DNA from: Blasia pusilla
Lineage: Eukaryota; Marchantiophyta; Marchantiopsida; Blasiales
Assembly (NCBI GenBank): GCA_050084515.1
Contig: CM114272.1
Coordinates: 25,110,001-25,174,000 of the forward strand
DNA: 64,000 nt
Direction: 5' to 3'
Both the position numbers and the translations under genes were made by a program. Under the pieces are notes generated by a model. That model was not told the DNA's origin. It saw only the letters and a list, made by a program, of their open reading frames with translations, and searched no databases. This document shows, one piece after another, positions 13,516-24,168 of the stretch (its first letter is position 1; the number at the start of each line of letters is the position of its first letter).

Positions 13516-15664
13516 ATCCATAATTTTTGTAATAGATGTTAAATACTTCTGCTTCACATGGTTTTTTGGATTATGAAAAAATTTTGTAATGAAGAAGGGG
13601 AAAAAGTAGCCAAAAAGTTAATGAAGGGTATTTTTTAGAGGTATATTTTAATTAAGTCGACTGAAAAGTGTCAAATAGGGGCATATGTATTGTGATATCT
13701 TAAAGATACCACACTTCTTCATCCTCACATCTTATTAAGTTTTAACTACAATCGACACAATTGCGCACATAGAAGAAATCGTAGAAAATTGCAATAGTTC
13801 ATTTACTTGGAGGGATGCGCTTGCAAAGTATGCATAAATTTTCCACACCAAATTGCACACATTTCTCTCTCAGTTCATTCCAAGGTTGCACCAAAGCCCT
13901 AGGGTGGATCAATGCGAGCTTCCGGCGGACTACAAAATAGGTGTGCATTATCAAGCCCGAGTTTACGTTACGAGCGAGGCGAGCTCAGATGCATTCCACA
14001 AGGATCTAGGCCCGCATGGACATGTCCGTCCCAAGGACGAACATGGACATGTCCACAGATCTTGGTTCATTCTCTCAAGTCCACAAATTCTTGGTCATCT
14101 TTTCGATTATGTAATCACATAGGAATTGTTGGGAAGAGGGAGCCTAAATTTCCACATGATTTTTTAGGTTGAATCAATAGATGTAGATCGGATTATATCC
14201 AAACTGTATGCTTATATGCCTACTTGTAGAGATTCACATTGAAGTATTCAGTCCACATATACTAGATACACTAAAACCCATTCAATCCTTGTTGACTATG
14301 TAACTACTAAGCAACTACACCGATGTAAGGAGGGAGTATGTGTAGGAAGGAAAAAAAAAGCAACAACCTTACTATAGGCTTTGTTTTTGTGTTGACAAAA
14401 ACATGAGCTTTATACCATTCATCCATCCACAGAGTATGCATTAGACATACTTTAGACCATCCCAACTTCATCGTAATATAATCCCCTATCATCCTTTAGT
14501 CCTACTGCTTTAGGGAGCACACAAAAATGTTCAATGAGTTACAAACACTCATTGGTAATTCTATCTTATGAAGTATGCAAAGAATTCAGAGCCTATTTAA
14601 GCCTTGGATATTGACACAAAATTTGCTTGGTACATGAGCCTTGAGATCTTAGGTGAGGTTAGACTAAAGCTTGTATCAAGTATTATCCGCGACCATCCTA
14701 TGCAGGAAATTGAAGCATCATTAACATCCATGCAGATACCTATCATTTTATGATCCCAATCTATGAAATATATTGATTCAAACCCTCCCTCATGCCAAAC
14801 TTTGTAATACAAAAATGCTTCCCTCCCTACCTTATATTCACCGTGTGGGACTATACTCAAGTACACCATGCCTTCTAGAAGATTTCTCTTTCAACCACTA
14901 TTGGATCAATTATGAGGTTTGCAGAAGTGACACTCACAGATAGTCTAGTGCACTTGTGGGTATTGACTCTCTTGGAAACAACATAAACTTCAATAGAAAT
15001 GTTTGATGGAAAATCCATCAGGATACAAAGAAGGGGGGCATAGAGACCGAAAAACCCGCGGGCCAAAACTCTTGGAAATTATGTTTCCTTGACCTCAAGA
15101 CTTGTTAGACTTAGATTATTCCACCCACTTTATTAGTGGAATGATTTGTTTTATGGGATAGTCTTACAACATATTCCATTCAAATCAAAGCAAGTACTTG
15201 TTTAATTTCTTACACCTCAATTCAATGGGTATTTCTTCATGAGTATCTACATCGAGGTTTAGTTTTGGATATTGATTCTATTACTGTACTTAGCAACATT
15301 CATGTTGTTCAAAACTTATGGAAGATATTTCATATTGCAGAAATACTATCTAAAGTTACAAATATTCTCTGGCCATTTTTTGAAATGAATCTTCAATCAT
15401 TACTGGTTAATTCCACTCCCCACACATAATCAATTGAAGATACCCCTACTATCCAAGTACATCAAGTAGACACAAGCAAAAACCAAGAATATCATAATCT
15501 ATTCACAAAGATCAAAAATAAATATCCAAGATTTTTTTCTATTTTAGACAACTCTAGATTATGGCAAGACATTATTTATTAATTTCATGTGTAAGTATTG
15601 GAAGTACAAAGGATACTCTTTGTTGTTGGCATCTAGTATAGGTATTGGAGCAATTTGCTTACTT
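13516..15664. other. Intergenic stretch with one hairpin repeat
   Basis: No gene is recognised. A short GGACATGTCC-type hairpin lies at 14011-14056 and is listed separately. Minus-strand frames at 14597-14869 and 14875-15066 match nothing I know. Confidence 0.45.
14011..14056. repeat. GGACATGTCC hairpin repeat, copy 1
   Basis: The segment CCCGCATGGACATGTCCGTC, followed by CCAAGGACGAACATGGACATGTCC, can fold on itself. It closely matches 59976-60010 and resembles copies near 42665-42715 and 60132-60190. It is probably a dispersed MITE-like or terminal-hairpin element. Confidence 0.6.
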
Positions 15665-16246
15665 TGTCGTACGAATCCACATCGTCAAACAACATACATC
15701 GCTGACATACCATACTCACATACCTACATAACATATACGAGAGCATCCACAAACACAAGTGTACCGCAACTCAAATCCGTGAAAGACCTTCTGTCATAAA
15801 ACACGTATAGAGTCACATAGAATCAAGCCAAACCCACTCCACGATGGGAGAATCCAGGTCAAAGCTTGCGGGAACCACCATAGCCAAGAGCTCTACTCAC
15901 TACCAAGGCTAACTCCCAACGCAACAGACTCAACTCAAAGAACTAATAGTTCTTTGAGTGCACTCCACACTATATTCTCCAACCTAAGAGCGGGCCTACT
16001 GGAAAAGTCACCCTCAACTGAGTAACCCCCAACCCTATGTATGAAACTGCATCTCTACCTAGACACTACGGACCTACATAAGGTATGGCCTCTACAAGCA
16101 CATTATACTCTACGACATAATCCATATGGTCATGACAACTGTCGTGCGAATCCACATCGTCATACAACATACATCGCTGACATACCATACTCACATACCT
16201 ACATAACATAGACGAGAGCATCCACAAACACAAGTGTACCACAACT
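15665..16246 (-). repeat. LTR A (3' LTR of element 1)
   Basis: The core at 15771-16137 (367 bp) matches three other cores at 24548, 33111 and 34186. In element sense it runs TGTCATGGACC-like to CACGGATTT(C/G)A. A ~105-bp block starting TGTCGTACGAATCCACATCG lies on both sides, at 15665-15770 and 16140-16246. On the internal side, element sense reads GTTAGAGGGGCGAGT just before TGTGGTACAC, a good polypurine-tract candidate, which would place the LTR edge near 16244. A near-palindrome CAAAGAACTAATAGTTCTTTG is at 15936-15956. The true outer edge is not settled. Confidence 0.8.
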
Positions 16247-16418
16247 CGCCCCTCTAACTGGCGGTTAGGTCCCTCTAACTCCCAGGTAGCCCTATACATC
16301 TACTACATGCTATACACCTTCGTGGGTGCACGAATCAGAAGGCCAGGTGCTAGGTTTCCCCATCATTAGTCGTACATCTGTAATCCATATCATGCAAAGA
16401 TCAAGTCATCTACCTCTC

Positions 16419-17122
16419 CTAAGTACATCGAGGACAAACCCACCTTCCAGTACGAACAACATCCATACGTGGAGTCAAACACATCATGTGCCAACCCCTA
16501 GAACACCGATCACACACCAACATACGGGCTGCGTTACCAGCAGACCCACACAACATGCACCTCAAGCTAGCATGTATCATGGCTAAACTTGGGTCAACAG
16601 TACCATCCACATTTGGAAGATGACATGGCGCACAATTACGCACATGGTCCTTCCAAAAACTCCATCACGACCCTCCAACATGAGAATTCCAAAATAAAAG
16701 CTCAAACACCTCCCTCACTTGCCTTGTCCATTAATGCCTCAACTCAAATAGTCAGTGTGCCATCACATCCAACGTTGTCGGGCAATTGTCGGTCCCAAAA
16801 GACATAGTCCCCACATGGAACCTACAAATGATTGTGGTGTAGGGGCATTAAATAACCTCCGCACCAAGAATGGTTGCATGCACATTAACGTAATCCATGT
16901 GTTGAGCAATGGCAAGATTCTCAAATACATGGCATAACCATACTCAAAGACCTACATAACATAGACGAGAACACAAACACTCTCATCCACATCTATGGGT
17001 CATCAAGGTTCACCACTTCACTAGACTCTACAAATGCTATACACCTTGGCAAGTCGGATCTCGGCCGCCAGTAGGTTTCCCCAAAATAAGGTGAGAAGGA
17101 AGCCAGGATCATGCAAAGATCG
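16419..17122 (-). pseudogene. Integrase C-terminal region with terminal PHD finger, element 1
   Basis: The end of the polyprotein carries a Cys4-His-Cys3 PHD finger at 16425-16559. In the 74-residue frame starting at 16643 the ligands are C29, C32, C44, C47, H52, C55, C70 and C73, with spacings 2, 11, 2, 4, 2, 14 and 2, and a tryptophan just before the histidine. The protein stops one residue after the last cysteine (RWVCPRCT then TAG). PHD fingers commonly read the histone H3 tail; here the domain occupies the place where chromoviruses carry a chromodomain. Upstream, from 16650 to 17122, the integrase C-terminal domain is interrupted by several short patches duplicated from other parts of the element. 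A nuclear role at integration is inferred. Confidence 0.85.
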
Positions 17123-17620
17123 TCATCTACCTACCCCATGGCTAACCATGGCAAACTCAATATCGAACAACTCCAAGATCAAACACATCAGAGGCCAACT
17201 AAGAACCCTCTTCACCACACGAACCACACGTTCAGCCAAACCATCCATGCCAAGCTGGATGATCTGGCTAAACGTGGTCCGATGATCAATCAACGATCTT
17301 GTCACACAAGACTTCCAAAAACTCACCACGAAACTCCATCACGACCCTCCAACACCACACAGTTGGTGCACCAAAATGACTAAGCACTCTATCAAGAAAC
17401 GCATCATCGTTCCCTCACTTGCCTTATCAGGTAATGCCACCAACTCAATCCACTTGGAGAAGTGCTCCACCATCACCAACACATATCGATGATGTCGTAC
17501 ACTCAACGGTAACGGTCCCAAAAAGTCCACACTCCAACGGTAATCCAACCCCATAATAGGCAAGGGATGTAATTGTGGTGTAGGGGCATTAAATGATGCC
17601 CTCACCCAGTCACAAAACAT
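17123..17620 (-). pseudogene. Integrase catalytic core, element 1 (broken)
   Basis: The frame beginning near 17620 has the rve-type core: GLDYRWSVDFLGPLPLS with the first catalytic aspartate, followed by YVLVMVEHFSKWIELVALPD. The segment with the second aspartate is destroyed: the region 17315-17360 holds a patch resembling 16651-16682. After it, IDHRTTFSQIIQLGMDGLAE and further homology to the second copy continue in another frame. It joins the HHCC-containing segment to its right and the PHD region to its left. Inactive as assembled. Confidence 0.8.
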
Positions 17621-18547
17621 TCAACGTGACACCAACTGCTGCACCTGAGTATGCATGCCACGCCACCAATACTGACCAAGGAGTAAGCTATACGTACGCT
17701 TTATCCCAAAATGCCCCAACTCCTCATGGGCATGTCGCACAATGCGATCTCTCTGAGCCAAATGCGGAACTACTCGTACTCTACCATCCTCCCACACACG
17801 GAGAATATATGTTCCGTCCAATCGATACCTCTTAGCACGTTGAAGAACACGGTCTCGCTCCTTGGCACTCACTATGCCTGGCACCCTACTTGTCCGTAGG
17901 AACTCCAACACCAACGCATCATCATGAATATCACGCTGATCCGTACCACCATCTCCAACCTTAGGATCTGAAGGCTGGCCATCTACCCTCTGACTAGAGT
18001 AAGATGTCATATGATCCTCCATACTAGAGTCCACCCCTAACCAACATAAAAAGGCGGATGCATGCCAACCTGGCACCATCTCCTCATCAACCTCGCCATG
18101 CCATCTAGCCCCAGTTGCATCCTCTTGGCTAGTACATGGGTTCCTACTCAATCCATCAGCATCAAGGTTGGCAACTCCAGGTCTATGTACCACGTGGAAG
18201 TCATACTCCTGTAAGATAAGAGCCCACCGTGCAAGCTTCCCTGTAAGCTTGTCCGACTCCATCAACCACTTGAGTGGATGATGATCAATAACAAGGATAA
18301 ACTGTGTGCCAAACAAGTAACACCTAAAGTGTGCCACAGCCCACACTACTGCCAAGCACTTTCCCTCATATGAACTATAGCGCGACTCCGTTGCATTATT
18401 TGAACGATTTGCATAGGCCACCACAAACTCCATGTTCTCATCATCATGTTGTGTCAACACCGCTCCAAGTCCCAACTTACTCCAATCAGTGTGTAACTGA
18501 AATGGGCGCCCTCTGATAGGTCTCCTCAAGATAGGCGCCGCCACCAA
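17621..18547 (-). pseudogene. RNase H and integrase zinc-binding domain, element 1
   Basis: A 308-residue open stretch. RNase H occupies about residues 1-135, with catalytic acids in FQLHTDWSKLGLGAVLTQ, SSYEGKCLAVVWAV, VIDHHPLKWL and the C-terminal VANLDADGLSR. A linker with acidic repeats follows. The integrase N-terminal zinc-binding domain begins near residue 270 with HAHEELGHFGIKRTYSLLL and GQYWWRGMHTQV. It continues from RT across an in-frame TAG at 18548-18550, where the second copy has CAG, and joins the integrase core to its left. Domain order and similarity identify a Ty3/gypsy pol. The surrounding breaks make it part of a defective copy. Confidence 0.85.
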
Positions 18548-19594
18548 CTAGGCCTTGAGCTCCACAAAAGCTCTCTCCTGATCATCTCCCCAGTGCCACT
18601 CCTGATCTGATTTCAACAATTGGTTCAAAGGCTTTGCCATAGCACTAAATCCCTTCACATACCTCCGATAGTAGTTCGCCAATCCCATGAATGCTCGAAC
18701 TCTACTCACATCTACGGGACGAGGAATAAGTGCAATAGCCTCCACCTTTGCTTGCTGAACTCCCAAACCACATGTATAGATCACATGACCCAAGTACTCA
18801 ACATCCTCAACTTTCCTGGTTGCAAACGTAGACCATGAGCTTTCAACCGCTCAAACACAATCTGCAAATGTATCTGATGCTCCTCCACCGTGTTACTGAA
18901 CACCAAGATATCATCAATGTAACACCGAACAAAATCCAACCCTGCTAGGATCTTGTCCATCACTCTCTGAAACTTAGCAGGTGCATTCTTCAACCCAAAG
19001 GGTAAGAATTTCCATCGGTACAAACAATCCTTGCCATGAGAGTTGACACCCCAAAATGCTGTCTTGGCCTTATCACTCTCTCGTCTCGCAATCGATGATA
19101 TCTCGCTCAAGATCCGAAATCTTGAAAATCTTTGCCTGTCCCACCACATCAAAGATCTCCTCAGGTGTTGGCATGGCATACCTATCAGCCTTGGTTTGCC
19201 GATTGATAGGACAGTAATCTCCACACATCCGCCTATCCGTGTAGTTGCCATGCACATCCTTTTTAGCAGGCATGACAATGGCTGATGCATACTCTCCATG
19301 CGACAACTCCACTAATCCAGCCTCCAAAAAGTCCAACGTCCTACTCTGAATTAGGTCCCTCTCCATATCACTATATCGATAGGGACGACGGAAGATTGGC
19401 GTATCACTAGCCAAATCAATCTGTATACTGGGTCCAACCAAAGCACCCAACTCCTTCATGCTAAAGGCAAAACAACTCCTATAAGCACGTAGTAATTGTG
19501 TCAAGCGTCGTTTCTCACCTCCCGTAAGCTTGGGCCCAAGTAATGGCTCCCAAGTCTCCTCTACTGGCACACTAGAGAGAGAGGACGATGTCAT
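18548..19594 (-). pseudogene. Reverse transcriptase, element 1 (two frame breaks)
   Basis: Ty3/gypsy reverse transcriptase in three pieces. At 19594-19073: the pre-RT segment, the DTPIFRRPYRYSDMERDL region and the fingers with MCGDYCPINRQTKADRYAMP. The motif A region is frameshifted near 19100-19130. At 19299-18781: FLPFGLKNAPAKFQRVMD and the catalytic YIDDILVFSNTVEEH. At 18793-18548: the thumb and connection, GLANYYRRYVKGFSAMAKPLNQLL, ending at a TAG that replaces a glutamine codon of the second copy. It copies element RNA into DNA in virus-like particles when intact. Compare 27148-28134, where the same region is unbroken. Confidence 0.88.
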
Positions 19595-19600
19595 TGGCTG

Positions 19601-19930
19601 CTACGCAACCCCCTCACAAGATGGTACACCCTTAGCTACACCATCATTTGAGCAAATAACTCCTCCACTAGCACGAGCAACCAACTCCACATGCCCATCC
19701 ATTACATCCCATTTACTCCAAGGATGCAAAATACTACTCTCCTCGCCCCCAGCCCATGCCTCTACCATCGCGGTAGCCATCGAGCTTATCACAAGGGATG
19801 GAAGACCCACAGACATAGTCCGAAGTCGACGCTGCTCGGCCATACCAAGACTGAAAATCCAAGTCAAACAATTCAGGTCCATGGCCTCACCCCAACACAT
19901 GACGTTGTGAAGCCTCAGAAATGGAAGCAA
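19601..19930 (-). pseudogene. C-terminal tail of the methyltransferase module, element 1
   Basis: A one-base shift near 19895 moves the end of the methyltransferase into this frame, which contains AMDLNCLTWIFSLGMAEQ directly after the RHVLG end of the upstream frame. The join restores the usual end of motif X, so the domain originally ran on into the linker before RT. The linker of about 90 residues is acidic and poorly conserved. The second copy shows the same tail at 28376-28600. Confidence 0.75.
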
Positions 19931-21095
19931 CCGCTATCACACCAGTAGCAAATCCCATCGCACGCTCTCTCTCATCAGCATTAGGCTCCACCAACTGTCG
20001 CACATGAGAATCCCATACAAGCTCGGGACCACCTTCCCTATAGGCATGTGACAAGGGTAAACTCACAAATGTTGGTAGTGCCATCCTAGGCTGGCCCACA
20101 CGGTTTACCACCTGAGAAAGTCGCCCAGTATCCAAGATACTATCCACTGTAAGGCAAGGATCCCGCTGCACTGCATCATATGCTCGACGTAAAACCTCCC
20201 TAGGAAACAAGTTTGTCCACCAAAAGCGTGGACGATGTGCACGCGAGCCAACTCGCGTTGCATCCAACAACACAGTTGGTCCAATCCAAGACCGCACCTC
20301 ATGAACACTCGCCATCATCCGGGTCCGAGTGTCACCCAACAATGGAACATTCTCCAGAATGTAAGCTGGAGCACGTGCCTGATGAACCTGAAGGTGTTGT
20401 AACACCTGTAACATCTCCCAAAACAATCGAGACCTAGGGTCGTGTAATCCCTCACCATGACTAGCACGTGTATGACCCTGACATGGCCATCCATCAATCA
20501 CCAAATCCACTGGACCAACCCCCTCAAGGTCCTGCGTCCCTAACAATGCAATGTGTGATGGCAAAGCACGCTGGTATCCACGAATAGCTGATGGCGGCAA
20601 CAACTCAAGATATCTCCGCATCAACTGACCGATATGTCGGGATGAGACTCTCTGGGCCGTCTCATCTTGCTCCACATACACGTATCTCCGCACAAGAATA
20701 CCGATCTGCAACACTGCAGCCAAACCAGTGCTAATCCCACCAAAGAGATCTAACACACAAATGCCCTCTGGCAGATACTGCCATACAATGGGTTTAGTAT
20801 CCAAAGGGGATAACCCAACAGGACCAGAAGTAGGAGTCCGCCGTGGGGCCTCCTCTTCCTCGTGAGGTATAACAGCCTCACACCAAGCCTCTTGCACTAG
20901 GCGATCAGCCTCCTGCCGTAGTGCACCGCTTGAACTCAAAAGTGGCACATCCAACAATGAGGATGCCACTGCTGCAAAACTAGGGACCTCCTCTACCTCC
21001 TCATCCATAGGAGAATCCATAGCAGAAACATTATCCTCCAAAAAGTCTCCTGGCCAAGTGACTACTCCACTAAAACCAGCCACAAATGCTAACAC
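19887..21095 (-). CDS. C5-cytosine DNA methyltransferase domain inside gypsy pol, element 1
   Basis: A 402-residue open frame holding a full C5-MTase fold between protease and RT. Motif I, for AdoMet binding, is ICVLDLFGGISTG (residues 112-124). The motif II/III acidic loop is YVYVEQDE (138-145). Motif IV, DLVIDGWPCQGHTRA, has the catalytic Cys205 in PCQ, followed by GLHDPRSRLFWEML. Motif VI is AYILENV with Glu248. Motif VIII is SRAHRPRFWWTNL (284-296). A target-recognition stretch runs to about 365. Motif X is NADERERAMGFATG (372-385). The order is canonical, not the permuted order of plant DRM enzymes; the SRAHRPRFWWTNL region recalls DNMT3, while PCQG and DPRSRLFWE are more general. The start at 21095 is only the first Met: protease similarity runs into it, so the real product is a polyprotein. 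All catalytic residues are present. A frameshift near 19895 clips the last residues. Inferred role: methylation of element or host DNA. Confidence 0.9.
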   Translation of the reverse strand: MLAFVAGFSGVVTWPGDFLEDNVSAMDSPMDEEVEEVPSFAAVASSLLDVPLLSSSGALRQEADRLVQEAWCEAVIPHEEEEAPRRTPTSGPVGLSPLDTKPIVWQYLPEGICVLDLFGGISTGLAAVLQIGILVRRYVYVEQDETAQRVSSRHIGQLMRRYLELLPPSAIRGYQRALPSHIALLGTQDLEGVGPVDLVIDGWPCQGHTRASHGEGLHDPRSRLFWEMLQVLQHLQVHQARAPAYILENVPLLGDTRTRMMASVHEVRSWIGPTVLLDATRVGSRAHRPRFWWTNLFPREVLRRAYDAVQRDPCLTVDSILDTGRLSQVVNRVGQPRMALPTFVSLPLSHAYREGGPELVWDSHVRQLVEPNADERERAMGFATGVIAVASISEASQRHVLG

Positions 21096-21185
21096 CGTTG
21101 GGGAAGACCCTCCTCGTCAAGCCCCATAAATTAATCTCAAAGGAACTTGGCTCATACGTCCATCATCGGACTGCCAACTTGGTCT

Positions 21186-22032
21186 TTAAGACGTTGTCTC
21201 AGTCCAGTAATCCATCTGAAAACCCATCGGGTACAATACTGCTCCTCCAACTAGTACATCATACGACTCAGATGATGTGAGCACTGCAGGTACTCCCAAC
21301 CGGGAGCTATCAGTCGTATGATCTGGTCTCAACTGTACAGAGAACTTATCCCGTGTCATGAATTGAGACCTATCATTGGCTCCTCCAAGTGATGTTTGAA
21401 TCTGGAATGGGCAAGGCTCAAGCTCTGACCTCCGAATACCCAATACATGCCGCCTTTCCCAACATCAAAGGTTGGGCACCAGAGTCTAACAAGACTCTAT
21501 CTGGTCTATACACCTGTCTTGTAGGACTCACCAATCGGAATATCCCACTCCTTTTGTCCAACATACATACACCAGGTGTAAGCCTCTCACGATCAATGGC
21601 TGGCCGGGCTGGTAATGCATCCATCTTCACCGCTGCTGCCTGCCAAGTAGCACTGGTATTCAATGCTACACATGACATAGAGGGTCGCTCCACCGCAACA
21701 CCCTCATCCAACTCAGCACGTGTAGCAGTAACACCCCCACGTTCACACAACGTGGCTGCTAGCTGAAATAGAGGAGCTAAGTCCACTCCTAAAGCCATCA
21801 ACTCCGTGGCCGAAAACAATGGGGATCCCAACATTGAAGTTGCCATCCGCAATACTGCACTGGATGCTGCATCCGTGTCTACTACATGCGATGTAGATGC
21901 CTCAGTCCCCACTGTCGGCTCAATAGGCTGCGTAGGAACCATGGATGGAGTCCTAAGCACCTCAGACAACAAGAATGATTGGGGAAGCCTAGCCTGCCTC
22001 CCAACCTCACCCCTCTGTGTGTCCAACTCCAC
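21186..22032 (-). pseudogene. Retroviral-type aspartic protease region, element 1
   Basis: The active-site motif VLLDSGAQPLMLGKAAC has its DSG at 21486-21478. A second half, in another frame at 21443-21186, contains SYDVLVGGAVLYPMGFQMDYW, equivalent to the end of gypsy proteases. N-terminal to the active site is a linker with LFQLAATLCERGGVTATRAE, conserved in all other copies in the window. One frame break lies near 21440, and a stop at 21186 separates the domain from the methyltransferase; the second copy reads YRLGWQSGDGRMSQVP there, showing the two domains were continuous. It would cut the polyprotein into mature parts. Confidence 0.8.
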
Positions 22033-22083
22033 AGTAGCACCACGTGGCTCTGACGCTCGAGTGGCTCCTCTCGTAACTACAGC

Positions 22084-23610
22084 TTATGCCTCAACCTGTG
22101 CTGCACTTGCCATATAAGAGAGATCATCCCCTCCATAAGAGGTGGAAGCCCCTGCTCTCGAACCTGATCTATGGTGGATACCACCCATAGTAGCCAACTG
22201 TTGCTCCAACTGCTCAATCCTGGCAATCATAGCTGACTCTGTCGTAATGATAGGGGTAGCCATCGTAGGCTCTCCAACAACTGGTCCACCTCTATCACCC
22301 CTACCACCTCTACCACCTCGGCCTCTTGGAGCTACTCCACCACGGGCGCAGCTTGATCTCAACTCTGGATGAAGATCAAAGCAACGCTCTCGAGGATGAC
22401 ATGGTCTCCCACAATGATCACATTGAGTTGAGGCCCATCCTCCAAAGTCCGTCTCCCATCCTCTTGGGGACAAAACTTCCTAACATGATCACCTCCACAT
22501 GTCCAACATGATTGTCCTTGCTGCGGGGCAGAAAATGAAGGCAATGGTCTTTGCGCAAGTGTCCCTCTAGGATCTGACTAAGGTCGTGTGTACCCCCTAC
22601 GACTCCCACTACTACTACCACCACCACTACTACGAGACTATGAGGTGGGCTGCTGAACACAAGAAGCAGTAGTTGTATCCCTACTGAATGCGGATGTCAC
22701 CACTCTCTCCTTCACCATGTTAAGCTTAATCTTCTCAAATAGAGCAAACACATGGGTCAATGTGGGTGAATTATCACTCATAAGAGTAGCATCACGTACC
22801 CTAGGGCGCAACTCTCTGTCCAAGATCCCATACCAAAACTGGACTGCCTGAGCCTTAGTCACACCCTGGGTAACTGAAATCAAGCGTCGCATACGAGTGT
22901 ATGGCTCACAAAGACTCTCACCAGTCTTTCGCTCAAATTCCTGAAGACTCCTCAACTTCTCTCTCTTCACTCCTTGATAGTTCTTCTTCAACCTCTTGAA
23001 GAACTCTGCAACCGGGCTGAACGATGGTGGGGCACTAGTACCTCCATGGGTACCTCCACTGATATCCCCACTCCGGCTCACACTCGTACCAAAACGTCGA
23101 GTTGGCCGGCATAGTAGGAGCACTACTACCATTACCACCATGGGTGATAGACACATAGCTTGGAGACCAATATTGTCTCCATGCCTCAATCTCAACAACA
23201 TGGTCCTTCCTAAACTCATGGTAATCATCCATGGGTGTTCCCTCCAAGTGTTGAAACAACCCCTTCCAAGCCAAGACGGGTGTAAACAACGTGGCGTTCC
23301 GCAACATCTGCATATCACACCACGTATCAAACTCTTGCATGAAGTCCTCCAACTCAATGGTACCCACTGCACCCGAGTATTGTCGTGGGCCCTTCATGGC
23401 CCCATATATCCCGTCCATGTCCCAAATCAATGGAGCTGCAACACTCGATAACAACGTAGAAGACTCGGTGTTTGGAACACCCTTGTCCTTCTCTTCATCA
23501 ACCGTCGGAAGTGGAAAAGTTAGCCGATACCTCAATCCACTCCATGTGAAACCACCACTGTCCGCACCACGATCGCCAACCAGACCACCAGACAGCTCCA
23601 TGATGACCAA
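22084..23610 (-). pseudogene. Gag with two zinc knuckles, element 1 (frameshifted)
   Basis: The N-terminal capsid-like part (23610-23035) includes the region around EFDTWCDMQMLRNATLFTPV and DYHEFRKDHVVEIEAWRQYW. After a shift, 23060-22638 holds the retrotransposon-gag core with EFFKRLKKNYQGVKREKL and AQAVQFWYGILDRELRPRVR. The nucleocapsid part (22544-22359 and 22473-22084) carries CWTCGGDHVRKFC (C-x2-C-x3-H-x4-C, one residue short of the usual spacing) and CDHCGRPCHPRERC (canonical CCHC), then a Gly/Arg-rich segment. It forms particles and binds RNA in intact elements. At least three frame changes occur, some at positions where the second copy differs in a recurrent pattern. Confidence 0.82.
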
Positions 23611-24168
23611 CGCTACTGCCGCACCACCACCAAATTACCACCACTAAGTAACCAAGTGACGTCGATGTCGCTGTACTTATCGGGCTCTACTAGCTATGGG
23701 TGTAGGCAACCTAACATGTCATCACCACAAGAAGCCTCCTACAGTCTACTGGTCATCACTCCAGCCTCACTATCGATAGCACACAGGAGTAACACTACTC
23801 TGGAAATCATCGTCAACCCTAACAATGGGCGCGCAAGCAAGAAGCAACGATGGAGGGGATCCAAACAAAGGAAGTCCAACAACAACCCTCCAATCGCAAA
23901 TGGAAATCAAGGTAAGACAATCCACCAAACGTGGCGCCCCCTGAATCCACAGAACCCACCACACAATTCTAACGCAATAGCTACTCCGCCGCGGGTCGAT
24001 GATGTGTTAGTCGGACTCGCAACACCTAAAAATATCACATGCATGGAGAGGCTACACCGTACTATGCGCTAGAGGTCCATCAACCAAAAACCTGAGATGC
24101 ATAAAGCGCCTAACACATCTCCAAACAACACCAAATGAGCTACACCAATGTGTACACTGGCATAGTTA

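Noticed and set aside
15658-15662. CTTAC as a target-site duplication of the whole array (repeat at 34535-34539)
   Set aside because: It does not sit flush with the LTR edges at either side, and a 5-base match is likely by chance.
22142-23647. Plus-strand frames of 75-150 codons across the gypsy array
   Set aside because: They are mirror images of gag, protease, RT and integrase on the minus strand and match no known protein.
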